Source: Liolophura sinensis (Eukaryota > Mollusca > Polyplacophora > Chitonida > Chitonidae). From it: 64,000 nt of DNA. Below are positions 11,007 through 22,095 of this stretch, piece by piece (positions within the stretch are counted from its first letter, which is position 1; each line of letters opens with the position of its first letter). Position numbers and translations under genes: made by a program. The notes below the pieces were generated by a model, which saw nothing but the letters and a program-made list of their open reading frames with translations, was not told the origin of the DNA and searched no databases. The DNA lies in contig NC_088304.1 in NCBI RefSeq assembly GCF_032854445.1, positions 11,545,704 through 11,609,703 of the forward strand, in the 5' to 3' direction.

Positions 11007-11197
11007 CAACATTGAAAACTGTTGACTGGTATCTTGCACTAAACGTACCTTTTCTGATCAAAGCACTCGATGACCTGAACCTTAGTACATCTGTTCTGAT
11101 GCCAAGGCGCACTCATGATCGTGATATCCTTACGCATTCCTCGGATGAAAGGCACTATTTTCTCAAAGTTTTCACCGCCACACCGCAAGGTAGATGA
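11007..11197 (+). CDS. Possible orphan exon, unknown product
   Basis: Preceded by a good acceptor (CTTACGTCTTTTCAG, AG at 11005-11006) and open for 61 codons from 11009 to a TGA at 11195-11197, starting TLKTVDWYLALNV. A weak donor (CAAG|GTAGAT, GT at 11190) would give a 183-nt internal exon instead. An AATAAA lies about 350 bp downstream at 11551, so it could be a last exon of a plus-strand transcript. I do not recognise the peptide, and no partner exon was found. It may be chance. Confidence 0.25.
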
Positions 11198-11616
11198 ACA
11201 AGATATGATGGCATAGCTTAAATTACTCGAGCAGACAGTGTTCGAAATTGTGTTTAGAAAACATCTTCCAGCCGAAAATGTTCGAAACAAGCAAACAAAC
11301 AAATAAAACAAAGAACAACAAATGGTTACATGGACGAGTAGGTCGTCCTAAAGCACTACATTCTACAAAGCTGAGTACATACTTTTCCAGAAAATTTATT
11401 TGCTCATAAGTTTTATATATTTTATGGCATTGATTCCTAAATATAGCGTATGCAAGAGACGTTAATATATATGTCACAGACCAATGTAAATTATCACTTT
11501 GTTTCTGTTTCATTCCACATAATTGTTATCCTAAAAATTATATTTTTGTAATAAACTTGTTGCCTTGACATTCTGTATGAGATTTCTTTGTCTGTTATTT
11601 TCTTCTTCGCTTGATA

Positions 11617-11870
11617 CTGGCCGAGATAGCACAGTTGGTATGGCGTCCGCTATGCAGTAGATCCAGGGTCAATCCTGGGTCAAGCCGCACCTAAGACTTT
11701 AAAAGAGGAAGTTGTAACAGTCTTGCTTGGCGTTCAGCTTGAAGGGTATAGTGCAACGACTGGTTGACCCCTATGAGTATAATGGATCGGGAGGAGCGGC
11801 TTACTTGCCTTCGGTAAGTCGTCTCTGTGAAGCAGCACTAGATAAAAGAGCGGTAAAAATCCGTCCTGCA
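11617..11870 (+). repeat. SINE-B with tRNA-like head
   Basis: The head GGCCGAGATAGCACAGTTGG (A-box-like) and CAGGGTCAATCCTGGG (B-box-like) leads to GACTTTAAAAGAGGAAGTTG, AGTGCAACGACTGGTTGACC and AAATCCGTCCTGCAA. The usual GTCATATGACGACG-type tail is missing. This copy best shows the tRNA origin of the family. Confidence 0.85.
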
Positions 11871-12110
11871 AGTTTATTAAACGTGTGAAGACGTAAGTCA
11901 TAAATTCAATCACATCTACAAACATTAAATTTAGGGAGTTTAAAATTTGTACATTGATTCTCTATTGCAGAACAATGTAACGACCAAAATTTAGTTCTTT
12001 CCCGTTCGGAATGTAACTTTTTAAGAACATGCAATTTTTGACTGAAGGCTTATGTTGCTTGATGATTACTAGACGTGCTAATGTCAGATGTAAAGAGTAA
12101 TGTATAAACA

Positions 12111-12182
12111 CCTTGTGGAGCGAGTGGTTAAGGTGCCCAGCTTGCCATTCCCTAGGTGTGCGTTCAAACCCAGAATTGGGAA
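12111..12182 (+). repeat. tRNA-like SINE head remnant
   Basis: GAGCGAGTGGTTAAGGTGCC and GTGCGTTCAAACCCAGAATT have the spacing of tRNA A and B boxes, but the ends do not pair as an acceptor stem, so it is more likely a SINE head than a tRNA gene. Confidence 0.4.
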
Positions 12183-12665
12183 TTTTTATTTGTAGATTTC
12201 CCTGCTCTCTCTTGTAGCCTTGTTCACAAAAGCGATCGACGGCTCTTATTTGGACGTTTGCGTAGTCTAACGTCCATAATTTATCCCCGTTTCCTCTACA
12301 AATAAACCGCCATCGTACAAGTGAGTCATATAACATTAAATAACAAAGAAATAAAAAATGCACGTATTCACATTGCACCCAAACCATAAATTCTACATTA
12401 GTTCTGAACAGTTGGTCACTGATCAAAGCCTAATTTGAGCTTTTCTAATATGAATAGATATTAATATAAAAGCTTACCTATCGGTCGGCAGGCGACTGTT
12501 GCACTTCGTATACAAGAGACTGTTTCAATAACAAATATTGTTATTAAATATTATATTTACCTCTTATGTATTATTTTGTTTGAAGTAAGGTAAGATTTGA
12601 TCACCGCACATCACTGCTTAATACGCAGAGCAAGATGCCGTCCTGATTTGTTGATCAAACCAGAT

Positions 12666-12857
12666 TTACACCCAAGAATTAACTTCATACACAATAGCTA
12701 GTCCATTCAGCGTTCCATGGGTAATCACGGGGTATATCTCTTTGTCAGTTATTTGCTCAAACGTTACGAGTGCATTTTGTATACGATTTGCCACTGTGAT
12801 ACTATCTACGCTTGCGGCGTACCTAATGTCTGTTTCTCGAGTTGACAGTGCTTTATC
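12666..12857 (-). CDS. Possible orphan last exon, unknown product
   Basis: On the minus strand a clean acceptor (TTTTTCACTTGCAG) is followed by 63 codons in phase 0 and a stop. The peptide begins DKALSTRETDIRY and has a mixed, soluble-domain composition (ANRIQNALVTFEQI, EIYPVITHGTLNG), more protein-like than its neighbours. No upstream exon was recognised to the right, where a possible LTR and repeats lie. It could be the 3' end of a gene with long introns, a retained gene fragment, or chance. I do not assign a function. Confidence 0.35.
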   Translation of the reverse strand, partial: DKALSTRETDIRYAASVDSITVANRIQNALVTFEQITDKEIYPVITHGTLNGLAIVYEVNSWV

Positions 12858-12962
12858 CTGCAAGTGAAAAATCGATCCCATCTCAAAGCAAAATAACTTA
12901 CAGGGTTACGTGAATCACTGTGCAATGCTGAATAACCTGTCATATTCGATTATAGCCTACGC

Positions 12963-13515
12963 TGTAGGTCAGTCCAACGTTCTCGAGGCTTCGGTGTTGA
13001 AGGGTTTAGTGTAACTGTACATTCGGAAATACGTATTGGTGTTGTAAACATGTTTACGATCAAACCATCCAGAATTTTCTTTTGCGGTAACATATAAATA
13101 TGAGCGAGGGAGTAGTGAAGCTCGCAGTCATTCATTCAAGTCATCTGAGTGCAGTCATTCACTGTAAAGAATTTGATGGGTTTGGAGATGTCGGCTTTTA
13201 CACCATTCAACATTCGTCATTTGTACTCCATTTTCTGTACAGAACACTTTGTGAGCTTGTGTTTTACCACTTGCTATTTTTTGGAGACGTTATTTTGGAG
13301 CTTGTATCGCTCATTGTCTCTTTGTGTCATTTGGTATATTTCATCCGACCTTTCGTATATTTCCGAGGAAGAATACATCGACAGCTCTTCATCACGAACG
13401 CTACTGAAGTTAGCATCACGGACGCTTCTGAAGAAGTTACACATTCACATCCAGTTGGAGAATAAAGCACTTATCGGTATCGGACTGTCATTCGTAGATT
13501 GAGGAACTCACTTTA
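12963..13515 (+). mobile_element. Possible solo LTR
   Basis: The stretch has LTR-like order: a TATA-like ACATATAAATATGAG at about 13090, a long region free of other repeats, and AATAAAGCAC at about 13462, with a T/C-rich R/U5-like end. Two overlapping open frames (13100-13465 and 13149-13502) have no family resemblance. No flanking duplication could be fixed and no second copy is in the window, so boundaries are approximate. Confidence 0.25.
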
Positions 13516-13756
13516 AGATACTATATAACGTATTCGTGTTTGTTTATTTGATCTTGTGTAAGGCCCATCGCCTCACATAGCCTCACATCGCCTCACATCG
13601 AGTTAAACAAGCCAGTTGTTTCTCATCTTTACTCACCGATAGTGGTACCCTTTCAAACAGGACGCGTAGTTTGCTGTTATTTAAGAATTTATATGAGCTG
13701 TTAGAATGAAACCCTAACTGATGTACAAGAGGTATTATCTCGTCGTCTTGGGAATT

Positions 13757-13840
13757 GGCCGTGCAATTATTCAACCGAAACGTCCATCTTGACTGACGGC
13801 TGGTATACGAACGTCTGTTTTGACTCAGAGTATATTGTTG
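13757..13840 (+). repeat. Rep-3 fragment
   Basis: GGGAATTGGCCGTGCAATTA then GACGGCTGGTATACGAACGT, a segment that also occurs at about 25100, 38650 and, inverted, at 19790, 43480, 54780 and 58030. Confidence 0.7.
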
Positions 13841-13859
13841 ATCAAATCAAGTTATATAA

Positions 13860-14560
13860 TTGGCATGGAACCCAGATGTCTGTGGTATATTAGGTGATGA
13901 TGCATCCATACTGATGCGATGAAACCAGAGCAACAAGATAAACCAATTGAGTCACGTTATTCATCGGCTCTGAAGTCGAGCATAGCCAGCTGTAAAGAGT
14001 TCGAAGTTAGTCGAACATTAAAGCATTTCTTCAAAACTTCAAACCATACGGAAAAAGCCTCAACATATAAGTACTTTTTGTACTGAGCTTCCAGTTGAGT
14101 AAAACGATCCGTCTGTCCTCCATTTCAAAGAAGGTTCACATCCCCAAGAAACTTTATATGTGTCTGTATTATATTAGGCGCTCCCTGTAGCTTCACGTAA
14201 TAAGTCATGATGGGATGAAATAAGAGCCCCAGTCCAAAGAAAATAAGAAGCAATTATATTGGTCATCGACTCTGACATCAAGCGGAGTCAACCTACTTCA
14301 TGGCTTAAAGATAGCAGTTAATTAAAGTCGTCTAGACATCTGAAGTCTATTGTTGTGGTTCACTTCCACTTACAACCCGCGTTGTGGTTTTGTGCAGAAG
14401 AGATGCTTGCACAGTTTTTATCGTTTTAATATACTAGGTACCGCTCCACATGTCTCTCGCAAATAGCCGCATGTCTTTGCCATTGTATCCCATTTAAACG
14501 AAAACTTACTATCTACGAAATAAATGCACTTTCATGTTTAGTGAATCAATATAATCCCTC
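13860..14560 (+). repeat. Rep-2, two diverged partial copies
   Basis: The Rep-2 landmark AGATGTCTGTGGTATATTAG (about 13870) recurs as TGTATTATATTAGGCGCTCC (about 14166). The second piece continues through GATGGGATGAAATAAGAGC, TTAAAGTCGTCTAGACATCT and CAAATAGCCGCATGTCTTTG. No coding sequence is present. Confidence 0.7.
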
Positions 14561-14737
14561 AACAACACAATTAAAGAGCGAATGTCTTTACATTTGTTTT
14601 AAAAGTTTACTTTCACTTTCGAACTGAGTTCGTGAAGACTATGGCCACACGCACATGCGCAAAACTAACGGCTTTCGAAGTAACGTTACGTCTAATACAA
14701 AAAATGTTAGTTCACGATAACAATTAATTTATTTGCA

Positions 14738-14942
14738 TGGGAATCCGTGCCTCAGTTGGTTAGCGCGCTAGCGCAGCGTAATGACACAGGAGCCTCAGTC
14801 CGTGGGAAGGTCTCCAGCAACCTGCGGGAGGTCGTGGGTTTTATCCGGGCTCTGCCCGGTTTCCTCACACCGTAATGCTGACTACCGTCGTATAAGTGAT
14901 ATATTCCTGAGTACGGCGTAAAACACCAATCAAATAAATAAA
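14738..14942 (+). repeat. SINE-A with internal deletion and perfect 13-bp TSD
   Basis: The tRNA-like head GCCTCAGTTGGTTAGCGCGC is present, and then about 60-80 bp including the B-box region is missing before GTGGGAAGGTCTCCAGCAAC. The body continues to ACGGCGTAAAACACCAATCA and the AAAT tail. The target duplication TAATTTATTTGCA occurs at 14725-14737 and 14943-14955, so it inserted as this deleted form or lost the segment later. Confidence 0.93.
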
Positions 14943-15589
14943 TAATTTATTTGCAAGTTTTCAAGTAAACTTTAACAATCAAATCTTCCCAAAACACTTA
15001 CATTGTATGTACTTCTCAGCAACTGCTGGCCCTGGTAAAACTTTCGTTGCACAATGATTTGTTGCCCACGAGGCCCAAGCATCACGTGAACGTTGCACAG
15101 CGATTGGCCTACGGTGCGAAAATCAAAATTAGTTTAAAAGACACACACAGTCACAACTGGCTAATCTGTCCAATTGTTATAGATCTTTTTCAGAATTACA
15201 TCAAAAGGGTCAAAATCAAGGCCAGATGGCTTATTCACCGTCTGATAACTAACACATTACCGGTACCGGTATTCTATGGCTACCTTCAGCGTTTTTACGA
15301 CTAACTAAGCGCATACGATAACCTTTCGAAACATAAAACTGAAACAATAAAAAATGAAAACACGACTCAAAACATAATTACATTTTTTATTCAAGGCGTA
15401 ATCATTACATATAAATCCCAAACGAAGTAATGAAGAAAACTTCATGAAAGGAAGCTAATATTTGACGATAGTACACAACGTATTTCTTTAGGCGCACTGA
15501 CACGGTGAAACTACCTCAGACATTTTCTTCACATTTTTTTCATATCTCTGTAATGGGAATCTGGCAATTTCACCAACAGACCCATAAAA

Positions 15590-16120
15590 GACACTCAAAA
15601 CCGATTTTAAGGTGAATCATGACAAAGGTCTTTTCTTTTGATTCGCCTTGGACATGACTTTTTAATACTAAGCCAATTTAAGTAGAATATGCTTCCCATC
15701 GTGTGTAACATTTAAACAATGCTTACTCTCTCTTCTTTGCCATTTTCACCCAGTCCTTCGTCCTGGCTTTGTCATTGCATAGAATGCATGATGTTTCAGT
15801 TAACTGAACATTACTTAATGCACATTTGTTTAATCTCACCCTTACACGTAGTACATAGTATAATAAATTTTATTTTTTATCAGCCTTAAGAGCGGCTTTA
15901 GATTCTATAGCAAAGAGTCGTCCGCAATAAACCCAATAAACACCTTTACTACGACCTCCCAGCCTTTAAATGCCAGGCAAATATTTTTGAATATTTAATG
16001 TTTAATAGTTATGGTTTTTCTGACCTCACACACTGTCGCTTGTGCAGCTCAGATACGCTGTTTTCTTAGTCATGGACGTTTTCAGACGATGTGAATCCAT
16101 TCGACGCACAAAAGAAAACA
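15590..16120 (+). repeat. Rep-2 partial copy
   Basis: Diverged match to the right half of Rep-2: GATTTTAAGGTGAATCATGA at about 15603, GTCGTCCGCAATAAACC at about 15918, and a CACACACTGTCGCTTGTGCAG region. It corresponds to 32650-33070 of the best copy. Confidence 0.55.
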
Positions 16121-16599
16121 TTCTCAATGTACCATTCGAGGCAACACTTCACAAGAAAAAAAATGTTTGAAATTATTCAGTTTGCGTAATTTATTTGAAG
16201 CACTGGCTGGCCAGGACAATCTGGTCCTTAACCAATGACGTCGTGTGACCGAATCCAGGTCTCGCCGTTTCGGCTGCGGTTTTACATGAAAAACAATCAT
16301 TTCTGTTTTACTCTTCTTGTTATGGCCAGCATGCGACCTGTAAAGCTCCAAACATGTACTGAATCGAAAGTTTCAGTAAAGATATTTTTCTGGTTAACGT
16401 TGATCTTCATACTGTAAAGTAAACATGCAGTGCTTTGTTTGAACGAAAATTGGCGTTTTAGATCGAGAGGGCATTTTTGGCGGGTTATTACTAAGTAACC
16501 ATTTCTTTCACGACCATATAACTTTTGTGGGCGCTGTAGCCCAGATTTATACTTCTGATCTGGGAATTTACAGAATTGTGCTGGGAATATATTTGCATT

Positions 16600-16960
16600 T
16601 TTGAACATCAAAACATGTGTCAAAAAATTGCTGATAAGTCATCGATTTCAGACCATATTGCAGAAAATCCCTCAACACAGAATTAATTGCATGGGAAGGA
16701 ACGAAACCCCTAGCTGTAAACAGGTCTTCACTCCCAGTGTGTATGATGTACTAATTCTTCCACCAGAACGGACCGGGTTGAAACAGTGCCCAAAACTCCT
16801 CTCATATTCAACGAATCCTTTGTCACTGATGTCGTTATTACATTGAAAATAAAAATGTTTACTACCAAATCTGGATTTTTCATGATCCCCCTGACACATA
16901 GTATAAAACCGTATATAATGTTAGATTTTGATATCCACACAATTTATTTAACATATTACA
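16600..16960 (+). repeat. Rep-2 partial copy
   Basis: CCATATTGCAGAAAATCCCT and CAACACAGAATTAATTGCAT correspond to about 32530-32600 of the best Rep-2 copy, and CCCAGTGTGTATGATGTACT corresponds to about 27830. Confidence 0.6.
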
Positions 16961-16984
16961 AACATCTCACCTACTAAATGCCTC

Positions 16985-17113
16985 CCTCCCTTTCCCACCT
17001 GCACTCTGCTCGGTTTCCTCCCACCATAATGCTGACCGCCATCGTATACTTGGGCACGCCTTAAAACACCGATCAAATAAATAAATAAATACATACATAC
17101 ACACATACATACA

Positions 17114-17168
<55 letters not shown>

Positions 17169-17172
17169 ATAT
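16985..17172 (+). repeat. SINE-A 3' end with long AAAT tail
   Basis: A truncated copy: TCGGTTTCCTCCCACCATAA, CCATCGTATACTTGGGC and AAAACACCGATCAAATAAAT. Then follow CATA and AAAT repeats, with about 17 AAAT units at 17110-17172. Confidence 0.85.
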
Positions 17173-17189
17173 AAATGTCCTTCAAAAAG

Positions 17190-17990
17190 TCTCTTAACAA
17201 TTGTTCACTGATAAGGGATATGTTTTTTTTTTATCTTACACACTGCCCGCTGCGCAGCTCAAATGACCTATTCTCTTAATTGTCGACGTCTTCTCTGTAT
17301 GTACAATGACGCTCTCGCTTCAGACGTTGTTAACCCATTGGAGGTACCCAACAGGATACACAACATAACATTCGAGGCAAATGGAACACATGTTGAATAA
17401 GGCTTAATAAAGTAAGCCAGCGGGAAACCATTAGTCGTTTTTGAGGTGTCTGGAAAACACAGTAGGTGTTTCCAATTGCCGTAATCTTTGTAATCCTTAA
17501 GGTCAAGGTTTTTTACCATTACAGTTACCATTCGTTAATCACGGGAAACAATGTAACCGACTAAAAAGACGAAACCATATCTACATACCACAGGCTAATG
17601 TACACAAAATTGCCTTTCAAAGGACATTTCTGTTTTGCTATATAAGTGTGTTTTTAGGATTCATTCGCGTCACCATATTTATTTATTTATTTGACTGGTG
17701 TTTTACGCCGTACTCAAAAATATTTCACTTATACGACGGCGGCCAGCATTATGGTGGGAGGAAACCGGGCACAGCCCGGGGGAAACCCACGACCATCCGC
17801 AGGTGGCTGTAAGACATTCCCACATACGGCCGGAGAGGAAGCCAGCATGAGCTGGACTTGAACTCGTAACGACGCATTGGTGAGAGGCTCCTGGAAAATT
17901 ACGCTACGCTAGCGTGCTAACCAACTGAGCCACGGAGGCGCCTCTCATTCGCGTCACCATAATAACTACCTCTAATTTAATGGATATTTA
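17190..17990 (+). repeat. Rep-2 partial copy split by a SINE
   Basis: Matches the right end of Rep-2 (32980-33560): TTACACACTGCCCGC, TTCGAGGCAAATGGAACACA, TTTTGAGGTGTCTGGAAAAC and CATTCGCGTCACCATAATAA. The SINE-A at 17678-17944 interrupts it at the TSD. Confidence 0.75.
17678..17944 (-). repeat. SINE-A, full length, with perfect 17-bp TSD
   Basis: A complete reverse copy. Read on the minus strand it has the head GCCTCCGTGGCTCAGTTGGT (A-box-like), AGTTCAAGTCCAGCTCATGC (B-box-like), a CCCGGGCTGTGCCCGGTTTCC body, ACGGCGTAAAACACCAGTC and an AAAT tail. The duplication TCATTCGCGTCACCATA is at 17661-17677 and 17945-17961. This is the reference copy for the family in this window. Confidence 0.96.
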
Positions 17991-17994
17991 CGAA

Positions 17995-18205
17995 GTGCAC
18001 ATGAAATGGTTACGTAAAATATAAGTAAAGACGTGCAGCATAGAGAGTAAACCCAGAGCAGCGACGACAGTGTTTTAGGTGGCAAAAGTTTACTCGTAAC
18101 GGGTGAAATATGACCGCTTACCAATTTACCTCAGCCAGGGTTTTTATTCTAACTTTTCATGTAAATGCAGTTTAGTAGGAATTTAAACTCACCAGAGGTG
18201 TGAAT
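17995..18205 (-). repeat. Rep-1 copy
   Basis: GACGTGCAGCATAGAGAGTA, CAGAGCAGCGACGACAGTGT, CAATTTACCTCAGCCAGGG and TAGTAGGAATTTAAACTC mark a reverse Rep-1. Confidence 0.85.
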
Positions 18206-18279
18206 TGACGCTCGAGGACACTGTGTGTGTCTGAGCTACACAAGGTGATTGAAAGCAATGGTAAAAGACAGCTGCCCAT

Positions 18280-18560
18280 TATGTTTTATCCTAAAGGTGC
18301 TATCTACAAAATACAGCTATAACGAATTCTACATTTCTTATCATATTGTCGAAAACAAACCGTCAACACAGAATTGATTGTATGAAATACATCAAAACCC
18401 CTTTCTGAAATCGATCTGTTCTCAGCCGAAGAAAATTCCCTGAAGACATGCGGATAAAAACCCTAAGCGACATCCTGACACAGGTATCATTATTTCCACT
18501 GGATATGACGTGCTGATACTTGAACAGGAACAGGATTCTTTCAACATCTTCAAAAAGTCT
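18280..18560 (+). repeat. Rep-2 partial copy
   Basis: AACACAGAATTGATTGTATG, TTCTCAGCCGAAGAAAATTC and GATATGACGTGCTGATACTT match Rep-2 at about 32540-32720 and 25340-25460. Confidence 0.65.
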
Positions 18561-18884
18561 TTACCAGCTGCATTGACATGTTAACCTTTTCTTTTGTTAC
18601 TTTTGAAACCGTCTGAGTTTTTTGAGATCCTCGATTCGCGCATTCGTCCTCAATTTGCCTACAGCCAATAATATGAAGCGAGAAAATTTTAAGTCGCAAT
18701 CAATGTAAGTGGATGACAACTGTTAATGCCGGCATTGTTTAAAACGTAACTCTTAAAATTTCGACATCTATTGTATGAATAAATGTATGAATGAAGAAAC
18801 TAATGAAATTATGATAACGGTTTAACACTATTTCGGACATAACATGTTTAAACCAGGAAACAATAACCATTTTGAACAATTCAC

Positions 18885-19125
18885 TGACGTGTTATAAATT
18901 GCAATTAACATCACTGCATTTTTTGTACATAACGCAGCGTAAGCCATGCTGCTAGGGGGCCTGTAAATTGCTACTATTTATGCCTTTACGTGAACAGTGA
19001 GAATAAAACCCTGACTGAGATAAACTAACAAGAGGCCGTATTTCATCGGTTACGTATGACTATTTATCAGCTATCAAACTGTTATTGTTTTACTCTCTGT
19101 GCTGTACGTCTTCAATTATATTCTA
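18885..19125 (+). repeat. Rep-1 copy
   Basis: ATAAATTGCAATTAACATCA, CCATGCTGCTAGGGGGCCTG, AATAAAACCCTGACTGAGAT, AGAGGCCGTATTTCATCGGT and CTCTGTGCTGTACGTCTTCA. It is followed at once by Rep-2. Confidence 0.85.
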
Positions 19126-19189
19126 AACCTATTCAGTTACTTTTCAATAAAGTGTCAATATTAATGTCAAGACGAAGCTGCATTTGCAT

Positions 19190-19685
19190 TTCAAACATAG
19201 TTACATTGCATGGAACCAATCCACTATATGTGTGTCACGCTTTCGCATACAAACTAGAGTCCATTCAACTTCTATTTCAAGATCCAGGTCAATTTTCATG
19301 TGTGCCATGGTACCCAGATGTCTCTGGTATATTAGGCTTCCACTCTAACGTTAGATTCGGGTAATGATGCCATGAAACGACAGCCCCAGCGAAAACAAAA
19401 TTAGAAACAATTATATCGCCATCGGCACAGACATCGAGAAAAGGTATCCTACTATTTAGGGTAAATATCGCAGTGAATTGAAGTCGCGCACACGTCTGAG
19501 GTCCGCTACACTGTTTTTTTTACCGATGAGTTGTTTTTGTGGCATTTATCACTATGTAAAAAGTACAGCTCCACATGACAATCACAGATAACCACATGAC
19601 TTTGGCATGGTACTAAACTGGAGAGAAAAGTTACTATCTGTACTGAACACAGTGCAGCTGTAATGAGTTTTATGTTGTTGACTTA
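19190..19685 (+). repeat. Rep-2 copy (left and middle part)
   Basis: ACATAGTTACATTGCATGGA, CCCAGATGTCTCTGGTATAT, CGGCACAGACATCGAGAAAA, CCACATGACAATCACAGATA and TGCAGCTGTAATGAGTTTTA, in the same order as at 27090-27640. Confidence 0.8.
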
Positions 19686-19734
19686 TTGTGACTCATGAAC
19701 GACAGAAGACATCATATATCTGCTTTAATGATTT

Positions 19735-20160
19735 GGAAAGTCAGCCATTTTAGACCATATTAACGAAAACCCAGAACAGAGAATCTGTGGGTCGAAACAG
19801 ACACTCGTATACCAGCAGTCAAGGAAAATGTATGTTTCAGGTAAATAATTGCAAGGCCAATTTGCAAAACGACGTTTAACACAAACCACCAAAGAATTAC
19901 ATAAATATATCAAACACGAAATTAGGACGAAATAATGCAAAGAGAAGTAGTCAACAATGATGTTAAAAAGACGCAAGGAATGTTTTAGGGTAGCAAGTGA
20001 AATCAGTATTCGTATATTGTTGCACTTTAATTGCAATGGTTCATATACCCAGCGTGGCTCTCAATATTAGCACTGTGAACCCACAGCCTCAGGTTAATGT
20101 CAACAGCGCTTGGTCAGCAAATTTATAGATCTACGCACTCTAACTGTTTATTAGTCAAGT
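19735..20160 (-). repeat. Rep-3 copy
   Basis: CGAAACAGACACTCGTATAC, AATAATTGCAAGGCCAATTT, GCAAAACGACGTTTAACACA, CACCAAAGAATTACATAAAT and AAATCAGTATTCGTATATTG. The same order occurs at 43480-43620, 54770-55070 and 58020-58300. Confidence 0.8.
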
Positions 20161-21655
20161 CCGCCGCAGACGACAGCCAAAACCTCAGTTGTTTTACCAC
20201 GAGTAATTAAAACTTCATGGTGTGCGCGCAGTTTTTGACTCGCGAGAGTGTGAGTCAAGTATCTAGCAGGACTGAATTTAAGAGGCAAACGCTCGTTTGG
20301 ATTACGTATAAGTTGCAGAGTGCGGAAAAATGGAGAACGTTTGTCCGTTAACCGTGGCATGGGACACATGTTTGCCGGCAATATCTAGCGGCAAAGACGA
20401 AGTGTTTCAATCTCAGATTCGTAAAATATTAACCCGGGCTAGTGCTGCCTGATGTCGATATAATTATGCGAGACCACACTTTTGTCGACTAGCGGGGCCG
20501 AAAACGTTATCTGTCTGCATAGCAGTGCCGGTCTTTAAAATGGAAAATGGACATTTGGAACGACTGCGGTCTCAATGGAAAACACAGAAACTACATAGAA
20601 ACTTTTCTATTAAACCTTGATGGGATTGAGTAATTGACTACCTTTACCTCTGTCTCTCGGATGATAAGCGGCAGATTTTATTGTCATGGTATGCACATAT
20701 TACCAGCAAAATGTTTTGAGTTTGGCCTGTTGTTAGGTCAGTCATAGAGAACCTATCAGTGCTCTGGGTTTTCCCACGAGGTCAAGGTACGTCACGTACC
20801 CAGACAATGAAATGCAGCTTCTCAAATCCTTACCCACGCATTCGTCAAGCGGAATATTTTGGGGGAAACCCAGCCAATATTAATTTACATCCGTACACAG
20901 AAGAGTTAAACCTTGTTACTATGCATGCCGACTGATGAAAACTAGGTTTGCAGTTTGGAGAAGACTTACTCATGGGGCTTCCACAGCGATTTTGTTTCCA
21001 AGGCAAACACAGTAAAGACTGCAAAATTTGCTCCCAGCACATTGCCATGATATGTGGGAGGCCAAAATACGTAGTATAAGTGGCCAGTCGCTTCAATCGC
21101 TTATCAGTTACGTTGGTGGAGCTACTTATATACGCACACTAGCGTGTTTGATATTTTGTCAGGCGAGCGAAAAACCTCACCGTGTGCGGCAGTACGTAAG
21201 CCAGCAGCTCAGTCAGATACATAAACAGACCAATAGAAAGGCGCGAATAAATGATATGACTCGTCTCCACGATTCTTTCAAAATGGCGACCGAAATGATA
21301 ACTGATCTATTAGCGGATTCACCAACTGGATTCACGACGACGTGGGATTTTTAACAATAAGATTAGTAGTGCATATCAGTATACGCGAAAGTTTAACTGA
21401 AAACTTCTTGATCATGGCCTTAACGAACATTGAAAGGAATACTTAAAATAACATATATACGTAGACTGCTTAATTTCAATCATTTTGTATTAAATGCACA
21501 TCCATAGCACAATTGTACATGAAAAGAACGCTTAAGTGTTGCATCTTTTATATAAACATTCAATCACTGGTAGTTATTGTAGTGACGGCAATAAATCTTA
21601 ACATATCTGTCACCAAATCGTGCGATATTTAGGTTTTCTTCCACTCAAATTAATT
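20161..21655. other. Unique-looking stretch with no assignable gene
   Basis: No repeat family from this window matches here. Two ATGs in good context begin short frames: 20332 (+, 40 codons, MENVCPLTVAW) and 21281 (+, MATEMITDLLADS, stop after 24 codons). Neither is preceded or followed by convincing splice sites, so they are noted but not called as genes. A minus-strand frame at 20151-20381 is also unassigned. Confidence 0.4.
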
Positions 21656-21801
21656 TGTACAAACTGCCATGACCACATGGACTCGTCGATGGGGTGACAT
21701 AGAAGTGTTTATTACCAACAAGCGGTGCAGAGTCGTAAACTGTCGTGACAACTACAGTAGTCTCCCTTGTTCTACGTACAATGCAATGACATATAACAAC
21801 A
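21656..21801 (-). repeat. LTR of the minus-strand Ty3-type element
   Basis: On the minus strand an A4G5 polypurine tract (plus-strand 21802-21813) is followed by TGTTGTTATATGTCATTGCA and runs to CATGGCAGTTTGTACA, a 146-bp TG...CA segment holding AATAAA. Position right after the purine tract fits a 3' LTR. The matching 5' LTR was not found because the element is 5' truncated. Confidence 0.6.
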
Positions 21802-22095
21802 TCTCCCCCTTTTAAGTTTACAGTTCAAGTTCAGTTAAGCTGGGGAGGTTTTCGATCCAGCAACACAAATGATATAGCAAAAAAACACTCCTAATTTTTT
21901 TTAGATATTGTCCGTCCGGAACTTGAAATTGCTAAAGCAAAATCTTTCCTGAAAGAAATTTAATTTAATGTGGGATACTTCATCAGAGCACACATTAATT
22001 TTAAACCTTGAACACGACAAACATAACTCATATAGAAAACACCTTAACTGTCCATTTTGATTATCATCAGTTAGACTACAAACTACAGATTACAG

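Noticed and set aside
11617-11700. tRNA gene
   Set aside because: The A and B box-like words belong to a SINE-B head followed by the known SINE body. The same applies to the SINE-A heads and to 12111-12182.
13100-13502. Two overlapping plus-strand frames of 117-121 codons as a gene
   Set aside because: They overlap in different frames, have no domain, and sit in a stretch with LTR-like TATA and AATAAA signals.
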